This document shows positions 16,601 to 24,262 of a stretch of 64,000 bases of DNA, one piece after another. A program made the position numbers and the translations under genes. Source of the stretch: Acrocarpospora pleiomorpha (lineage in GTDB: Bacteria; Actinomycetota; Actinomycetes; Streptosporangiales; Streptosporangiaceae); contig NZ_BLAF01000018.1 in the NCBI RefSeq assembly GCF_009687885.1, forward strand, positions 85,976 through 149,975. Direction: 5' to 3'. The notes beneath the pieces were generated by a model. That model saw only the letters and a program-made list of their open reading frames with translations. It was not told where the DNA came from and searched no databases. The stretch's first letter is position 1. Every line of letters begins with the position of its first letter.

Positions 16601-17752
16601 ATGTTCGCCAGACGGAATGCTGAACGACACGGCAGGATGCGCCGACGGACGCGAGCCGGCGCCGTCGTCGCCGTGATCGCCGCGATCGCCACTGCCTGCA
16701 ACAGCCCGTCCACCGGCCAGGTCAGCGACGCCAAGAACCCCGAAGAGTTCTTCTCGGGCCGGACCATCCGCTGGATCGTTCCGTTCGCGCCCGGCGGGGG
16801 CACGGACACCACCGCACGCCAGCTCGTGCCGTTTCTCACCGAGCATCTGCCCGGTCACCCGAAGATCCAGGTCGAGAACATCGACGGCGGCAACGGCATC
16901 CTGGGCGCCAACCAGTTCGCGCGGGCGAACCCCGACGGTCTCACGATGCTGATGACGTCGGCGTCGACCAATACCTCCGTCCTCTTCGGCGATCCCGCCG
17001 TACAGTTCAGTTTCAAGGACTTCGCCCCGATCGTGGGCATCCCGGCCGGGAACACGCAGTACGTGTCGCCGGACATCGGGGTCAAGAAGCCCGAAGACCT
17101 TCTCGCGACCGACGCGCAACTCGTCTACGGAGGCATCACGCCCGGTGGCGGCGAGATTTCGAGACTGCTCAGCATGCATCTGCTGGGGCTCAACGTCAAA
17201 GAGGTCTTCGGCTACGAGTCGCGCGGCGCGGTCCAGATCGCCTTCTCCCAGGGAGAGGTCAACATCGACGGCCAGTCGACCGCGGCCTACCTCGAGTCGA
17301 TCCAGCCGCTCGTCGACAAGGGCGAGGCCATTCCCGTGTACACCACCGGTCTGGTCGAGAACGGCAAGCTCGTTCGCGATCCCGCCTTCCCGGACCTGCC
17401 GCACGCCGCCGAGTTGTACGAGACCGTCCACGGCACCCCGCCCGACGCCGAGTTGCTCAAGTCCTTCACCTTCCTCGTGCAGCTGATCCACAACATGCAG
17501 AAGCAGGTGTGGCTCCACGGCGAGGCTCCGCCGGTCGCCATCGACGCCATGGTCCAGGCGTTCACCGACATCCAGAAGGACCCGGACTTCCAGAAGACCG
17601 TCGCCAAGAGCCTGGGCGGCTACGGATTCCAGTCGGGCGAGACACTGAAGCGCGACATCGACGCGGTGCTGAACAACCCGCCCGATGACGTCGTCACGTG
17701 GCTCGAGAACTACGCGGCCAAGGAGTACGACGCCGACCTCTCCAAGGGCTGA
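16601..17752 (+). CDS. tctC: Tripartite tricarboxylate transporter substrate-binding lipoprotein (TctC/Bug family)
   Basis: A protein of 383 residues from ATG 16601, with GGAGG seven bases upstream. The N-terminus is basic (RRRTR), then hydrophobic, ending in a lipobox IATAC with Cys33. The Bug-family ligand motif is IRWIVPFAPGGGTDTTARQLVPFLTEHLPG. Other blocks are VENIDGGNGILGANQFARANPDG and FAPIVGIPAGNTQYVSPD. It captures the carboxylate outside the membrane and hands it to TctA/TctB. Substrate preference in this family varies widely (citrate, tricarballylate, other di- and tricarboxylates). It is divergent from tctA and followed by a third PrpD gene. Confidence 0.93.
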   Translation: MFARRNAERHGRMRRRTRAGAVVAVIAAIATACNSPSTGQVSDAKNPEEFFSGRTIRWIVPFAPGGGTDTTARQLVPFLTEHLPGHPKIQVENIDGGNGILGANQFARANPDGLTMLMTSASTNTSVLFGDPAVQFSFKDFAPIVGIPAGNTQYVSPDIGVKKPEDLLATDAQLVYGGITPGGGEISRLLSMHLLGLNVKEVFGYESRGAVQIAFSQGEVNIDGQSTAAYLESIQPLVDKGEAIPVYTTGLVENGKLVRDPAFPDLPHAAELYETVHGTPPDAELLKSFTFLVQLIHNMQKQVWLHGEAPPVAIDAMVQAFTDIQKDPDFQKTVAKSLGGYGFQSGETLKRDIDAVLNNPPDDVVTWLENYAAKEYDADLSKG

Positions 17753-17793
17753 GCCTCAACCTGGATAGATCGACCGTAAGGGAAGGATTTCGG

Positions 17794-19185
17794 ATGCAGA
17801 ACACCGAGGCTCCGGCCGGTGCCACCCGACTCGTCGCCGAATGGGCCGGTTCTGTCCGTCCCGGCGATCTGCCCGACGGCGTGGCCCACCACGCTCGCCG
17901 CCTGCTGGTGGACTACCTGGCGGCGACCGTGGCGGGCAGCACCAATCCCCTGTCCGAACGGCTGCGTGACCACCTCGCCCGTACCAGTCCCGGCACCCAG
18001 GCGACCGCCGTCCGCGGGCCGTCCCTCACGGCGGCGGGCGCGGCCTTCGTCAACGGGACCGCTGCGCACGGGCTCGAGTTCGACGACGGCTACACCGCCG
18101 GGTCGGTGCACCCGGGTGCGGCGATCATTCCCGCGGTCCTCGCCGAGGCGGAGGCCACCGGCGCCGGCCTGGACGCGGTCACCACAGCCATCGCCGTCGC
18201 CGTGGAGGTGACCACCCGGATCGCCCGGGCCGGCCATCCGGCCACGCTCGACGCCGGATTCCACAACACCGCCGTCGCCGGGGTCTTCGGCGCCGCCGCC
18301 GGAACCGTGAACCTCCTGGGCGGCGGCGCCGCCCAGGTCAGCGACGCGCTGGGACTGGCCGGCTCGCACGCCGGCGGCTTACGCGAGTATCACACGAGCG
18401 GAAACGAGATCAAGCGCATGCACGCGGGCAAGGCGGCCCGCGACGGTCTCCTGTGCGGCGAGATGGCGATGGACGGCCTGCCGGGTCCGGACACCGTGCT
18501 GGAGGGCCCGCAGGGCTACTTCTCGGCCATCGCGCGTGGAGTCTGGCGACCCGAGGCCCTGCTCGGCGGGCTCGGTTCCGAGTGGCTCTGCCTCCGCACC
18601 TACATCAAGCCCTACCCGTGCTGCCGGCACCTGCACGGCGCGATCGACGCCGCCCTCGAGCTGCACCGGCTCGGCCTGCGGAACCCCGACGACATCGTCG
18701 CCGTTCGCCTGGGGACCTACGAGCTGGCGACCCGATTCGGCAAGCCGCACGTCACGTCGCTGCTCGAAGCGCAGCTGAGCATCCCCTTCACGGTCGCATC
18801 GGCCCTGCGCCATGGCACGGTCACGCTGGACACGTTCAGCGACCAGGCACTCGTCGACGACGAGGTCCTGCGACTCGCAGGGATCGTGCGGATCGTGGTC
18901 GACGCCGACGCCGACGCCTCCTACCCACGAGAGCGTCCGGCCGTCCTCACCGTCACGACCGCCGACGGCATGGCGCACGAACAGCGTGTCCGTCAGCCGC
19001 TCGGCGAGCCTGACAACCCCATCGACGACGACGGGCTTTCGGCCAAGTTCCGCTCGCTCACCCACTCCGTCATCGGTGCGGATCTCGCCGAGCGGGCCCT
19101 GGCAGCCGCCTGGACCGGCGCCGACGTCCGTCCGCTGACGACCGACCTCGGCGCCGCCAATGCACCTGCGCCGGCCACGGCATGA
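17794..19185 (+). CDS. MmgE/PrpD family protein (paralogue 3)
   Basis: A protein of 463 residues, ATG 17794 preceded by GGAAGG. Family blocks are FVNGTAAHGLEFDDGYTAGSVHPGAAIIPAVLAEAEATG, AGFHNTAVAGVFGAAAGTVNLLGG, SGNEIKRMHAGKAARDGLLCGEMAMDG and TYIKPYPCCRHLHGAIDAALEL, with the DD, HP and YPCC positions intact. It lies 41 bp after tctC and shares its direction, so it is probably co-transcribed with the binding protein. Three paralogues in one island suggest successive reactions or several substrates rather than redundancy. Confidence 0.92.
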   Translation: MQNTEAPAGATRLVAEWAGSVRPGDLPDGVAHHARRLLVDYLAATVAGSTNPLSERLRDHLARTSPGTQATAVRGPSLTAAGAAFVNGTAAHGLEFDDGYTAGSVHPGAAIIPAVLAEAEATGAGLDAVTTAIAVAVEVTTRIARAGHPATLDAGFHNTAVAGVFGAAAGTVNLLGGGAAQVSDALGLAGSHAGGLREYHTSGNEIKRMHAGKAARDGLLCGEMAMDGLPGPDTVLEGPQGYFSAIARGVWRPEALLGGLGSEWLCLRTYIKPYPCCRHLHGAIDAALELHRLGLRNPDDIVAVRLGTYELATRFGKPHVTSLLEAQLSIPFTVASALRHGTVTLDTFSDQALVDDEVLRLAGIVRIVVDADADASYPRERPAVLTVTTADGMAHEQRVRQPLGEPDNPIDDDGLSAKFRSLTHSVIGADLAERALAAAWTGADVRPLTTDLGAANAPAPATA

Positions 19186-19314
19186 GCGCCTCCACGGCCG
19201 GCGGAGTGCGCCACTGCAGTGCCGGGGACCACGACCTTTACGGAACCAGTCCATGCCCCCCCTCGTGGAGCTGCCGTTGACCCCGTCTGAGCAACGTGAA
19301 GGAGTGCGCCGGTC

Positions 19315-20340
19315 ATGAGGGCGGTCCGGTGGTGGGGCGGCTTGGTGGCATTGGTCGTCGTCGGGAACCTCGCGATGACCGCGGCGGGAGTGCCGTCCGC
19401 CCCACTCTTCGCCGGGTTGATCGCAGGAGTCGTCGTCGGGCTGCGCGCTCCCGGCGTGGTGCGCATGCCCCGGCCGATGTTCCGATGCGGTCAAGCGATC
19501 ATCGGCGTCACGACGGGTCTGATGATCGACTGGAACCGGCTGGGCGAACTCGGCTGGGGGTGGCCCGCCGTCGTCCTCGTCTGCGTGGCCACCCTCGCCT
19601 CGAGTGTCGGGGCCGGGCAGCTCCTGCGGCGGCATGGGGTGAGTCGCGCCACCGCGACCTTCGCGTCCGTGGCCGGCGGCGCGTCCGGCGTCACCGCCAT
19701 CGCGAGCGATTACGGGGCCGACGACCGCGTCGTCGTCGTCGTACAGTACACCCGCGTCCTGATCATCCTCCTGACGCTGCCGCTCATGGTGTCCTGGCTT
19801 TCGAGCGAGGGTTCGGCCGTGGCGGTGAACGCCGCGGATCCGACGACTGGCCTCAGCCTGCTCGGCTCGGTGCTGGCCATCGGCGTCGGCCTGGGGGGCG
19901 GCAGGCTCTTGCGCCTGCCCTCACCGGCCGTCCTGGGTGGACTCCTCGCCGGAGCCGCGGTCGCGGCCGTCCCCGTCTTCCACGACGTCGCCATGCCTCC
20001 GGCCATCAGACTGGCCGGTTTCGTGCTGATCGGCACTCAGGTCGGCCTTCGCTTCAATCCGGATGCCCTGAGGCTGATCCGATCGATGATGCCGACCGTC
20101 TTCGTCGTGATCGCCCTCGTCATCGGAAGCTGCGTCCTCCTGGCCCTGGGACTCGCGGCCGTGACCGGAGTCGACCATTTCGACGCCTACCTGGCGACCA
20201 CGCCGGGCGGCTTTCCCGCCGTCCTCGCCGCCGCGACCAGTAGCGGCGCGGATATCACGTTGGTGAGCGCCGTGCAGTTGATGCGTCTCCTCCTGGTCCT
20301 CTTCCTGACGCCTCTACTCGCTCGGTGGCTGTTGCGGTGA
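19315..20340 (+). CDS. AbrB family membrane protein (putative transporter/permease)
   Basis: A very hydrophobic 341-residue protein with about ten membrane segments arranged as two similar halves. Each half has a Gly-rich helix pair: LFAGLIAGVVVGLRAPGVVRMP and CGQAIIGVTTGLMI in the first, AVLGGLLAGAAVAAVP and IRLAGFVLIGTQVGLRF in the second. ATTPGGFPAVLAAATSSGADITLVSAVQLMRLL ends the protein. This matches the duplicated AbrB membrane family (PF05145), often mis-annotated as a transcription regulator or ammonia monooxygenase and frequent beside tricarboxylate transporter genes. Its transport substrate is not established. GAAGGAG lies upstream of ATG 19315. The 129-bp gap before it holds nothing I recognise. 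Confidence 0.82.
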   Translation: MRAVRWWGGLVALVVVGNLAMTAAGVPSAPLFAGLIAGVVVGLRAPGVVRMPRPMFRCGQAIIGVTTGLMIDWNRLGELGWGWPAVVLVCVATLASSVGAGQLLRRHGVSRATATFASVAGGASGVTAIASDYGADDRVVVVVQYTRVLIILLTLPLMVSWLSSEGSAVAVNAADPTTGLSLLGSVLAIGVGLGGGRLLRLPSPAVLGGLLAGAAVAAVPVFHDVAMPPAIRLAGFVLIGTQVGLRFNPDALRLIRSMMPTVFVVIALVIGSCVLLALGLAAVTGVDHFDAYLATTPGGFPAVLAAATSSGADITLVSAVQLMRLLLVLFLTPLLARWLLR

Positions 20341-20358
20341 TTCCCGCGCGAAAAACGT

Positions 20359-20400
20359 ATATTCTACAGGCTATCGATTAGCATGGCCTTCCGTACGGAA
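20359..20400. promoter_or_regulatory. Promoter/operator region of gntR copy 2
   Basis: ATATTCTA (20359-20366) repeats the left half of the operator at 591-603. Nearer the gene is a perfect 12-bp palindrome, TTCCGTACGGAA (20389-20400), 14 bp before the ATG and next to the ribosome-binding site AAAGGA. Either could serve autoregulation. Confidence 0.4.
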
Positions 20401-20414
20401 CGAAAGGACCACCG

Positions 20415-21131
20415 ATGAGCGCCCCTCAAGACCCATCGGCGCTGACGCAGGCTCCGGTCAGCAAGTCCGAATACGTGTTCCAGCGGCTACGTCAGGAGTT
20501 GAGAGACGGGACCATCGCCCCTGGTTCGCAGATCCGTCAGATCGAGATCGGCGAGCGCTACGGCGTCAGCGCCACTCCCGTGCGAGAGGCTCTCCGGCGC
20601 CTTGAGGCCGATGGCCTCATCATCTACTCACCACACCGCGGCGCGACCGTCACGGACATGGCGCCACACGACCTGCAGGACCTCTACCACTTCAGGATCA
20701 CGGTCGAAAGCCTCTGTGCGCGCCTTGCCGTGGAACGCGGCACCGAGGACGACTTCGCCGCTCTGCGCCGTCTCCACGACAAGTTGACCGCCCTGGGGGA
20801 TACCGGCGACGCCGCTCTGCTCTCACAGACCAACCGCGAGTTCCACCTGGCGATCATGCGCGTCGGGTCGGCGTACATCGCTGACACGATCATGCGGCCG
20901 GTGTGGGAGAAGGCGATTCCCGCCTCGGAGAGCCTCTGGGACGACCCCGCTTTCGTGCGGCATTGCCTCGATCAGCACGGGGCCATCCTCGACGCGCTCG
21001 ACGCCCGGGACGCGGACCTGGCGAGCTCGCGCATGTCCGACCACATCGAGGGCGCCAGGCAGAAGCGCCTCGTCCGCAACAAGAACAATCCGAGCCCATC
21101 GGCCCCGGTCACCCGACGGAAGCAGGCTTGA
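20415..21131 (+). CDS. GntR family transcriptional regulator, FCD subfamily (regulator 2)
   Basis: A protein of 238 residues, ATG 20415 with AAAGGA upstream. The winged helix (SKSEYVFQRLRQELRDGTIAPGSQIRQIEIGERYGVSATPVREALRRLEADGLIIYSPHRGATV) is nearly identical to that of the GntR at 677, including the recognition helix, so both should bind similar DNA. The FCD domain is more diverged (HFRITVESLCARLAVERG, NREFHLAIMRVGSAYI, LDQHGAIL), which suggests a different effector. Its 3' end overlaps the convergent CapA-like gene by 23 bp. Confidence 0.93.
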   Translation: MSAPQDPSALTQAPVSKSEYVFQRLRQELRDGTIAPGSQIRQIEIGERYGVSATPVREALRRLEADGLIIYSPHRGATVTDMAPHDLQDLYHFRITVESLCARLAVERGTEDDFAALRRLHDKLTALGDTGDAALLSQTNREFHLAIMRVGSAYIADTIMRPVWEKAIPASESLWDDPAFVRHCLDQHGAILDALDARDADLASSRMSDHIEGARQKRLVRNKNNPSPSAPVTRRKQA

Positions 21132-22167
21132 CGACGAGCACGTCACCGTCGACCTCGAGCCGGCTGCCCAGCCGCTCCATACGGACGGCGATCTCATTGA
21201 TCTCATCGGATTCGTCGGCCGGGTCGCAGAAGTAGGTCTCGTTGACGTCGTTGTGCCGGACCAGCCGCAGCGTGCAGGCCATGACGTCGCGGCCGTCCAG
21301 GTCGACTCTGCCGAGCAATCCGGCCCAGTCGCCGTGCTCGCGCCCGTAGTGGCCGGTGTGGAACGAGAAGCTGCCCAACCCGTAGAAGATGGGCTTGCCG
21401 TGGTAGAGCTCCACCGGGAGGGCGAAGTGCGGCCCATGACCCATGACGACATCCGCGCCCTCGTCGATCACGGCATGAGCGATGTCCTTCATGTAGGAGA
21501 GGACGTCGCGCTTCAGGCCCCAGTGCAGCGAGACCACGACGATGTCGCAGGCGTCCCGCAACGCCGCCACGTCAGCCCTGAGGCGGTCCAGATGATCGCG
21601 ATCCGGCCACGTGATGACCTCCGGCGGCACTCCCGGCCGATTCAGCGGCGGAATCTCCGGATGCGTCTTGTGCATCGGAACCCGGTAGGCGGTGTGGCAT
21701 CGGAACGCCGCAACTCCTGGACTGCGCGGTCCCGCCTCGTGATCGGTCGGCCAGTAGACGGCCGTGCGCTGGAGGAAACCGATCCGTACTCCCCCGGCAA
21801 CCGTCACCACGACCGGCGCGAAGGCGGCCGCGGCATCCACACCACTACCGGCATGCGCGACCCCGCACTCGTCCAAGGTGCGGATCGACGACGTGATGGC
21901 CTCAGTGCCATAGTTCACGTTGTTGGCCGTGCCGACGGCGTCGATCCCCGCGTCACGCAGGGCAACAGCCACCGCGGGGTCGGCGTGGAAGCCTTCGCCA
22001 TCGACGGATCGTCCCGCCCTCGGGGCGACGAAGCAGCACTCCAAGTTGGCGAATCGGACGTCCGCCTTCTCAAGCTCACCCCGCACTCGCCGCAGCGGAC
22101 CCGCGGGATCGGTCACGTTCATGAAGTTGAGATCACCGATCACCACCACCGACGTCCGAACTCCCAC
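21109..22167 (-). CDS. CapA family protein (metallophosphatase-fold)
   Basis: A protein of 352 residues resembling the poly-gamma-glutamate synthesis protein CapA family. Blocks are VVVIGDLNFMN, ADVRFANLECCFV, GIDAVGTANNVNYGTEAITSSIRTLDECGVAHAGSG, DIVVVSLHWGLK, ADVVMGHGPHFALPVELYHGKPIFYGLGSFSFH. The family usually has an NNHxxDxG metal motif; here it reads NNVNYG, so one His ligand appears to be missing. There is no signal peptide or membrane anchor. Its role in the island is unknown; family members act on polyglutamate or related amide-linked carboxylates. It starts from an AT-rich promoter region at 22190-22215. Confidence 0.8.
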   Translation of the reverse strand: MGVRTSVVVIGDLNFMNVTDPAGPLRRVRGELEKADVRFANLECCFVAPRAGRSVDGEGFHADPAVAVALRDAGIDAVGTANNVNYGTEAITSSIRTLDECGVAHAGSGVDAAAAFAPVVVTVAGGVRIGFLQRTAVYWPTDHEAGPRSPGVAAFRCHTAYRVPMHKTHPEIPPLNRPGVPPEVITWPDRDHLDRLRADVAALRDACDIVVVSLHWGLKRDVLSYMKDIAHAVIDEGADVVMGHGPHFALPVELYHGKPIFYGLGSFSFHTGHYGREHGDWAGLLGRVDLDGRDVMACTLRLVRHNDVNETYFCDPADESDEINEIAVRMERLGSRLEVDGDVLVVKPASVG

Positions 22168-22198
22168 CGACCCGCCCTCTCACCAGCGCTGAAGTATT

Positions 22199-22211
22199 AT
22201 ATAGACTATAT
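22199..22211. promoter_or_regulatory. AT-rich palindrome upstream of the CapA-like gene
   Basis: ATATAG-A-CTATAT is a perfect odd palindrome 32 bp upstream of ATG 22167. Its right part GACTATAT recurs upstream of the flavoprotein gene (4327-4334). It could be a -10 region or a regulator site. Between it and the HopA1-like gene, GTTAC-N5-GTAAC (22243-22257) forms a small hairpin just after that gene's stop. Confidence 0.4.
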
Positions 22212-22259
22212 GATATTTATGGCTGGTGTGGAAGTTTCTGCTGTTACGCTCTGTAACGA

Positions 22260-23138
22260 TCACGCTCGTCCGGCGCGGAGGTAGGGTGCGGCGGGGTCCC
22301 GGCCTGCGGCGCGGATCGCCTGGCGGACGGCGGCCGCGATGGTCTCGGCGTCCGCGCACTTGCGGGCGGCGGCCGTCAGGAGGCCGCTCACCCACTGGCC
22401 GTGGCTCTGGCCCTGGCCGATGTCGTCGGGTTCGTCGGCGGAACCGATCCCCGGACCCAGGCGGCGCGTGAGCGTCGGCACGGGGTCCGCGAGGCGAATC
22501 CCGTCTCCGGCGACACGCGCGGCGACGAGATCGGCCGCGCGGTCGAATTCGCTTGTGGGCACGTAGATCACCGCCGCGTCGCGTCTCAGGTAGGCGCGCG
22601 GGTGGGCCAGCACCTTCGTCTCGTACGGAATGCCTGCCCTGTCCAGCGCGACGGCGAGCGGGCCGAGCACCCACGCCGCCTGCGTGGCACGAATGTTGAG
22701 ATACAAACGCGTTGTCGGCTCGGCCCAGGGCCAGCGGCCGCCTTGGCGGAGAACGAACCCGGGCAGGCGTCCGGGAAGAATCGCGGACACCTCGACGGTG
22801 ACCGTGCGGCCTTCGGCCAGGTCTTCCTCGCGAATTCGGTGGCGCGCGACGGCTGCCCGGAGCCGACCGTGTTGAACGTAGACCGTGTTCTCGTCCCATG
22901 ACCGGACGCGAATTCCGCTGACTTCGACCCGGTCGGTCACGGTCGCCGACAGGCGGGCGAGAAAGACGGTGTCGGAACTCGCCGCGGTGAGCGTCTTGAA
23001 TCGGTTGAGATCCCCGCGACCGACATAACCACAGGCGTAGACCGCCAGGTAGGCGAGTTGGACCCGCTCGATGTCGGAACCGGCGGCCTTGGCCACCGCC
23101 GCCATACCTCGCGCCGCCCTTGCGATGTCGGCTACCAC
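22260..23138 (-). CDS. HopA1-family protein, probable phosphoserine/threonine lyase of a RiPP dehydratase
   Basis: A protein of 292 residues from a GTG at 23138 that overlaps the kinase stop (GTGGTAG), with GGAG six bases upstream; an ATG at 23105 is the alternative. It resembles the type III effector HopA1 family as found in actinobacterial RiPP clusters: RLYLNIRATQAAWVLGPLAVAL (about 144-165) and HPRAYLRRDAAVIYVP (about 179-194) are the recognisable conserved blocks. In class V lanthipeptide and thioamitide pathways (LxmY, TvaD) this family eliminates phosphate from phospho-Ser/Thr to give Dha/Dhb. Here it is the last gene of the operon, coupled to the kinase. Function is inferred from family and context. 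Confidence 0.78.
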   Translation of the reverse strand: MVADIARAARGMAAVAKAAGSDIERVQLAYLAVYACGYVGRGDLNRFKTLTAASSDTVFLARLSATVTDRVEVSGIRVRSWDENTVYVQHGRLRAAVARHRIREEDLAEGRTVTVEVSAILPGRLPGFVLRQGGRWPWAEPTTRLYLNIRATQAAWVLGPLAVALDRAGIPYETKVLAHPRAYLRRDAAVIYVPTSEFDRAADLVAARVAGDGIRLADPVPTLTRRLGPGIGSADEPDDIGQGQSHGQWVSGLLTAAARKCADAETIAAAVRQAIRAAGRDPAAPYLRAGRA

Positions 23139-24130
23139 CGGAGGTCTCCGAACAGCTCGTCCGGCGAGAGGAGGATGCCCTCGGCCACGAGAAGCCTGAC
23201 CAGATGGTGCGCTGAGAGGCGACGCACGTGCGTCGATTCGGAAAACGTGCGAGCAACGAGGTTGGCGGCGATAAAGGTGGTGACCTGGCCGAAATCCGCG
23301 ACGGCGGCACCCCTCATTTCCTTCAGGTATGCCTCCATGAACGAGCACGCCGCCAGCTGAACGGATTCAAAGGGGACCGCGCCCGAGTCGATCCAGTCCG
23401 CGGGGTCGGTCGCACTGTCGAGAGCGAGGTGAGAGCACCACAGCGCGAGCATCGCACCGACCACACAGCCGATATCCCAGCCTGTGGGCCCCATGCCGCC
23501 GAGTTCCCAGTCGACGACGACGATTCCTCCGTCGGGGCGGGGTCGCAGGATGTTATCGAGCTTGAGATCGGCGTGAACAAGGCCCTGCGGACCTGGGCCG
23601 GCAAGCGCGCTCTCGACCGCGGCGGTGAGCGTATTCCGCGACTGCACCCGTTCGATGATGTCGAGTGTCGCGGCGCTGACCACCATCAGCACGTCGAGAT
23701 CGACAGGGTCAAGCGGCGGCAACGGCAGGATGGCCCGCGGCGTCGCCGCGGCGTCGTGACCGCTCCGCAGGTGCAAACGGGCGAGTGCGGTCGCGAGTTC
23801 GGGCATGAGAGCCAGCGTCGATTCCGGCTCGGTCAGGGCGATTTGGTGGAGGGGAACGGCGTCAACGTACTCAAGGACGACGACGTCTTCCGCCTCAGCG
23901 ACCAGCAGGCACGCCGGAGCTATGGAAATGCTCGGAAGGACCTCCCGATAGAACCAGGTTTCTCGGCCCATCGTCGCGAGTGACTGCTTGACGAGTAGCC
24001 GTTCCGTCGCATCAGCCTGTTCGAGGAGATGGAGCCTGTTCCGGCCGGACTGAGGATGCTCGGTGATTCGAAGCCCTGGGCCCGTCAGACCTCGGACGGT
24101 CAACCATGACCTGAGGCGCGAGCCGGTCAT
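23132..24130 (-). CDS. APH-fold phosphotransferase, probable RiPP Ser/Thr kinase
   Basis: A protein of 332 residues with an aminoglycoside-phosphotransferase-type kinase fold. It shows a candidate nucleotide Lys48 (LLVKQS), the hinge-like VVVLEYVD, the catalytic loop LVHADLKLDNIL (His186, Asp188, Asn193) and the metal-binding Asp207 in VVDWELGG. Such kinases with a HopA1 partner (LxmK, TvaC) phosphorylate Ser/Thr of RiPP precursors before elimination. Its position between the precursor gene and the HopA1 gene supports that role rather than antibiotic resistance. The ATG at 24130 has only a weak AGGA. The 132-bp spacer from the precursor stop contains no clear terminator. Confidence 0.8.
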   Translation of the reverse strand: MTGSRLRSWLTVRGLTGPGLRITEHPQSGRNRLHLLEQADATERLLVKQSLATMGRETWFYREVLPSISIAPACLLVAEAEDVVVLEYVDAVPLHQIALTEPESTLALMPELATALARLHLRSGHDAAATPRAILPLPPLDPVDLDVLMVVSAATLDIIERVQSRNTLTAAVESALAGPGPQGLVHADLKLDNILRPRPDGGIVVVDWELGGMGPTGWDIGCVVGAMLALWCSHLALDSATDPADWIDSGAVPFESVQLAACSFMEAYLKEMRGAAVADFGQVTTFIAANLVARTFSESTHVRRLSAHHLVRLLVAEGILLSPDELFGDLRW

Positions 24131-24262
24131 CGTCCTGGTGCGAGGCCCGCCGCGACGAAGGATCTTCGGAGCGCGGCGAGCCTGGTGGACGCTTGTCTCA
24201 TTAATCGGAACCGGCCTCCTCGCGGGCCCTCCGCGTGCCTGACAGGAAACTGCCGGTGGCGG

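Noticed and set aside
19315..20340. AbrB-type transcription regulator
   Set aside because: The family name is misleading: the protein is almost entirely membrane helices and has no DNA-binding AbrB domain.
22180..23310. A 376-codon open frame on the minus strand overlapping the HopA1-like gene
   Set aside because: Its composition is Arg/Pro/Gly-rich as expected of a shadow frame in GC-rich DNA, and the HopA1 frame in the same stretch has clear family blocks.
23132..24130. Aminoglycoside resistance gene
   Set aside because: The APH fold alone suggests this, but coupling to HopA1 and a precursor gene makes a RiPP kinase more likely.
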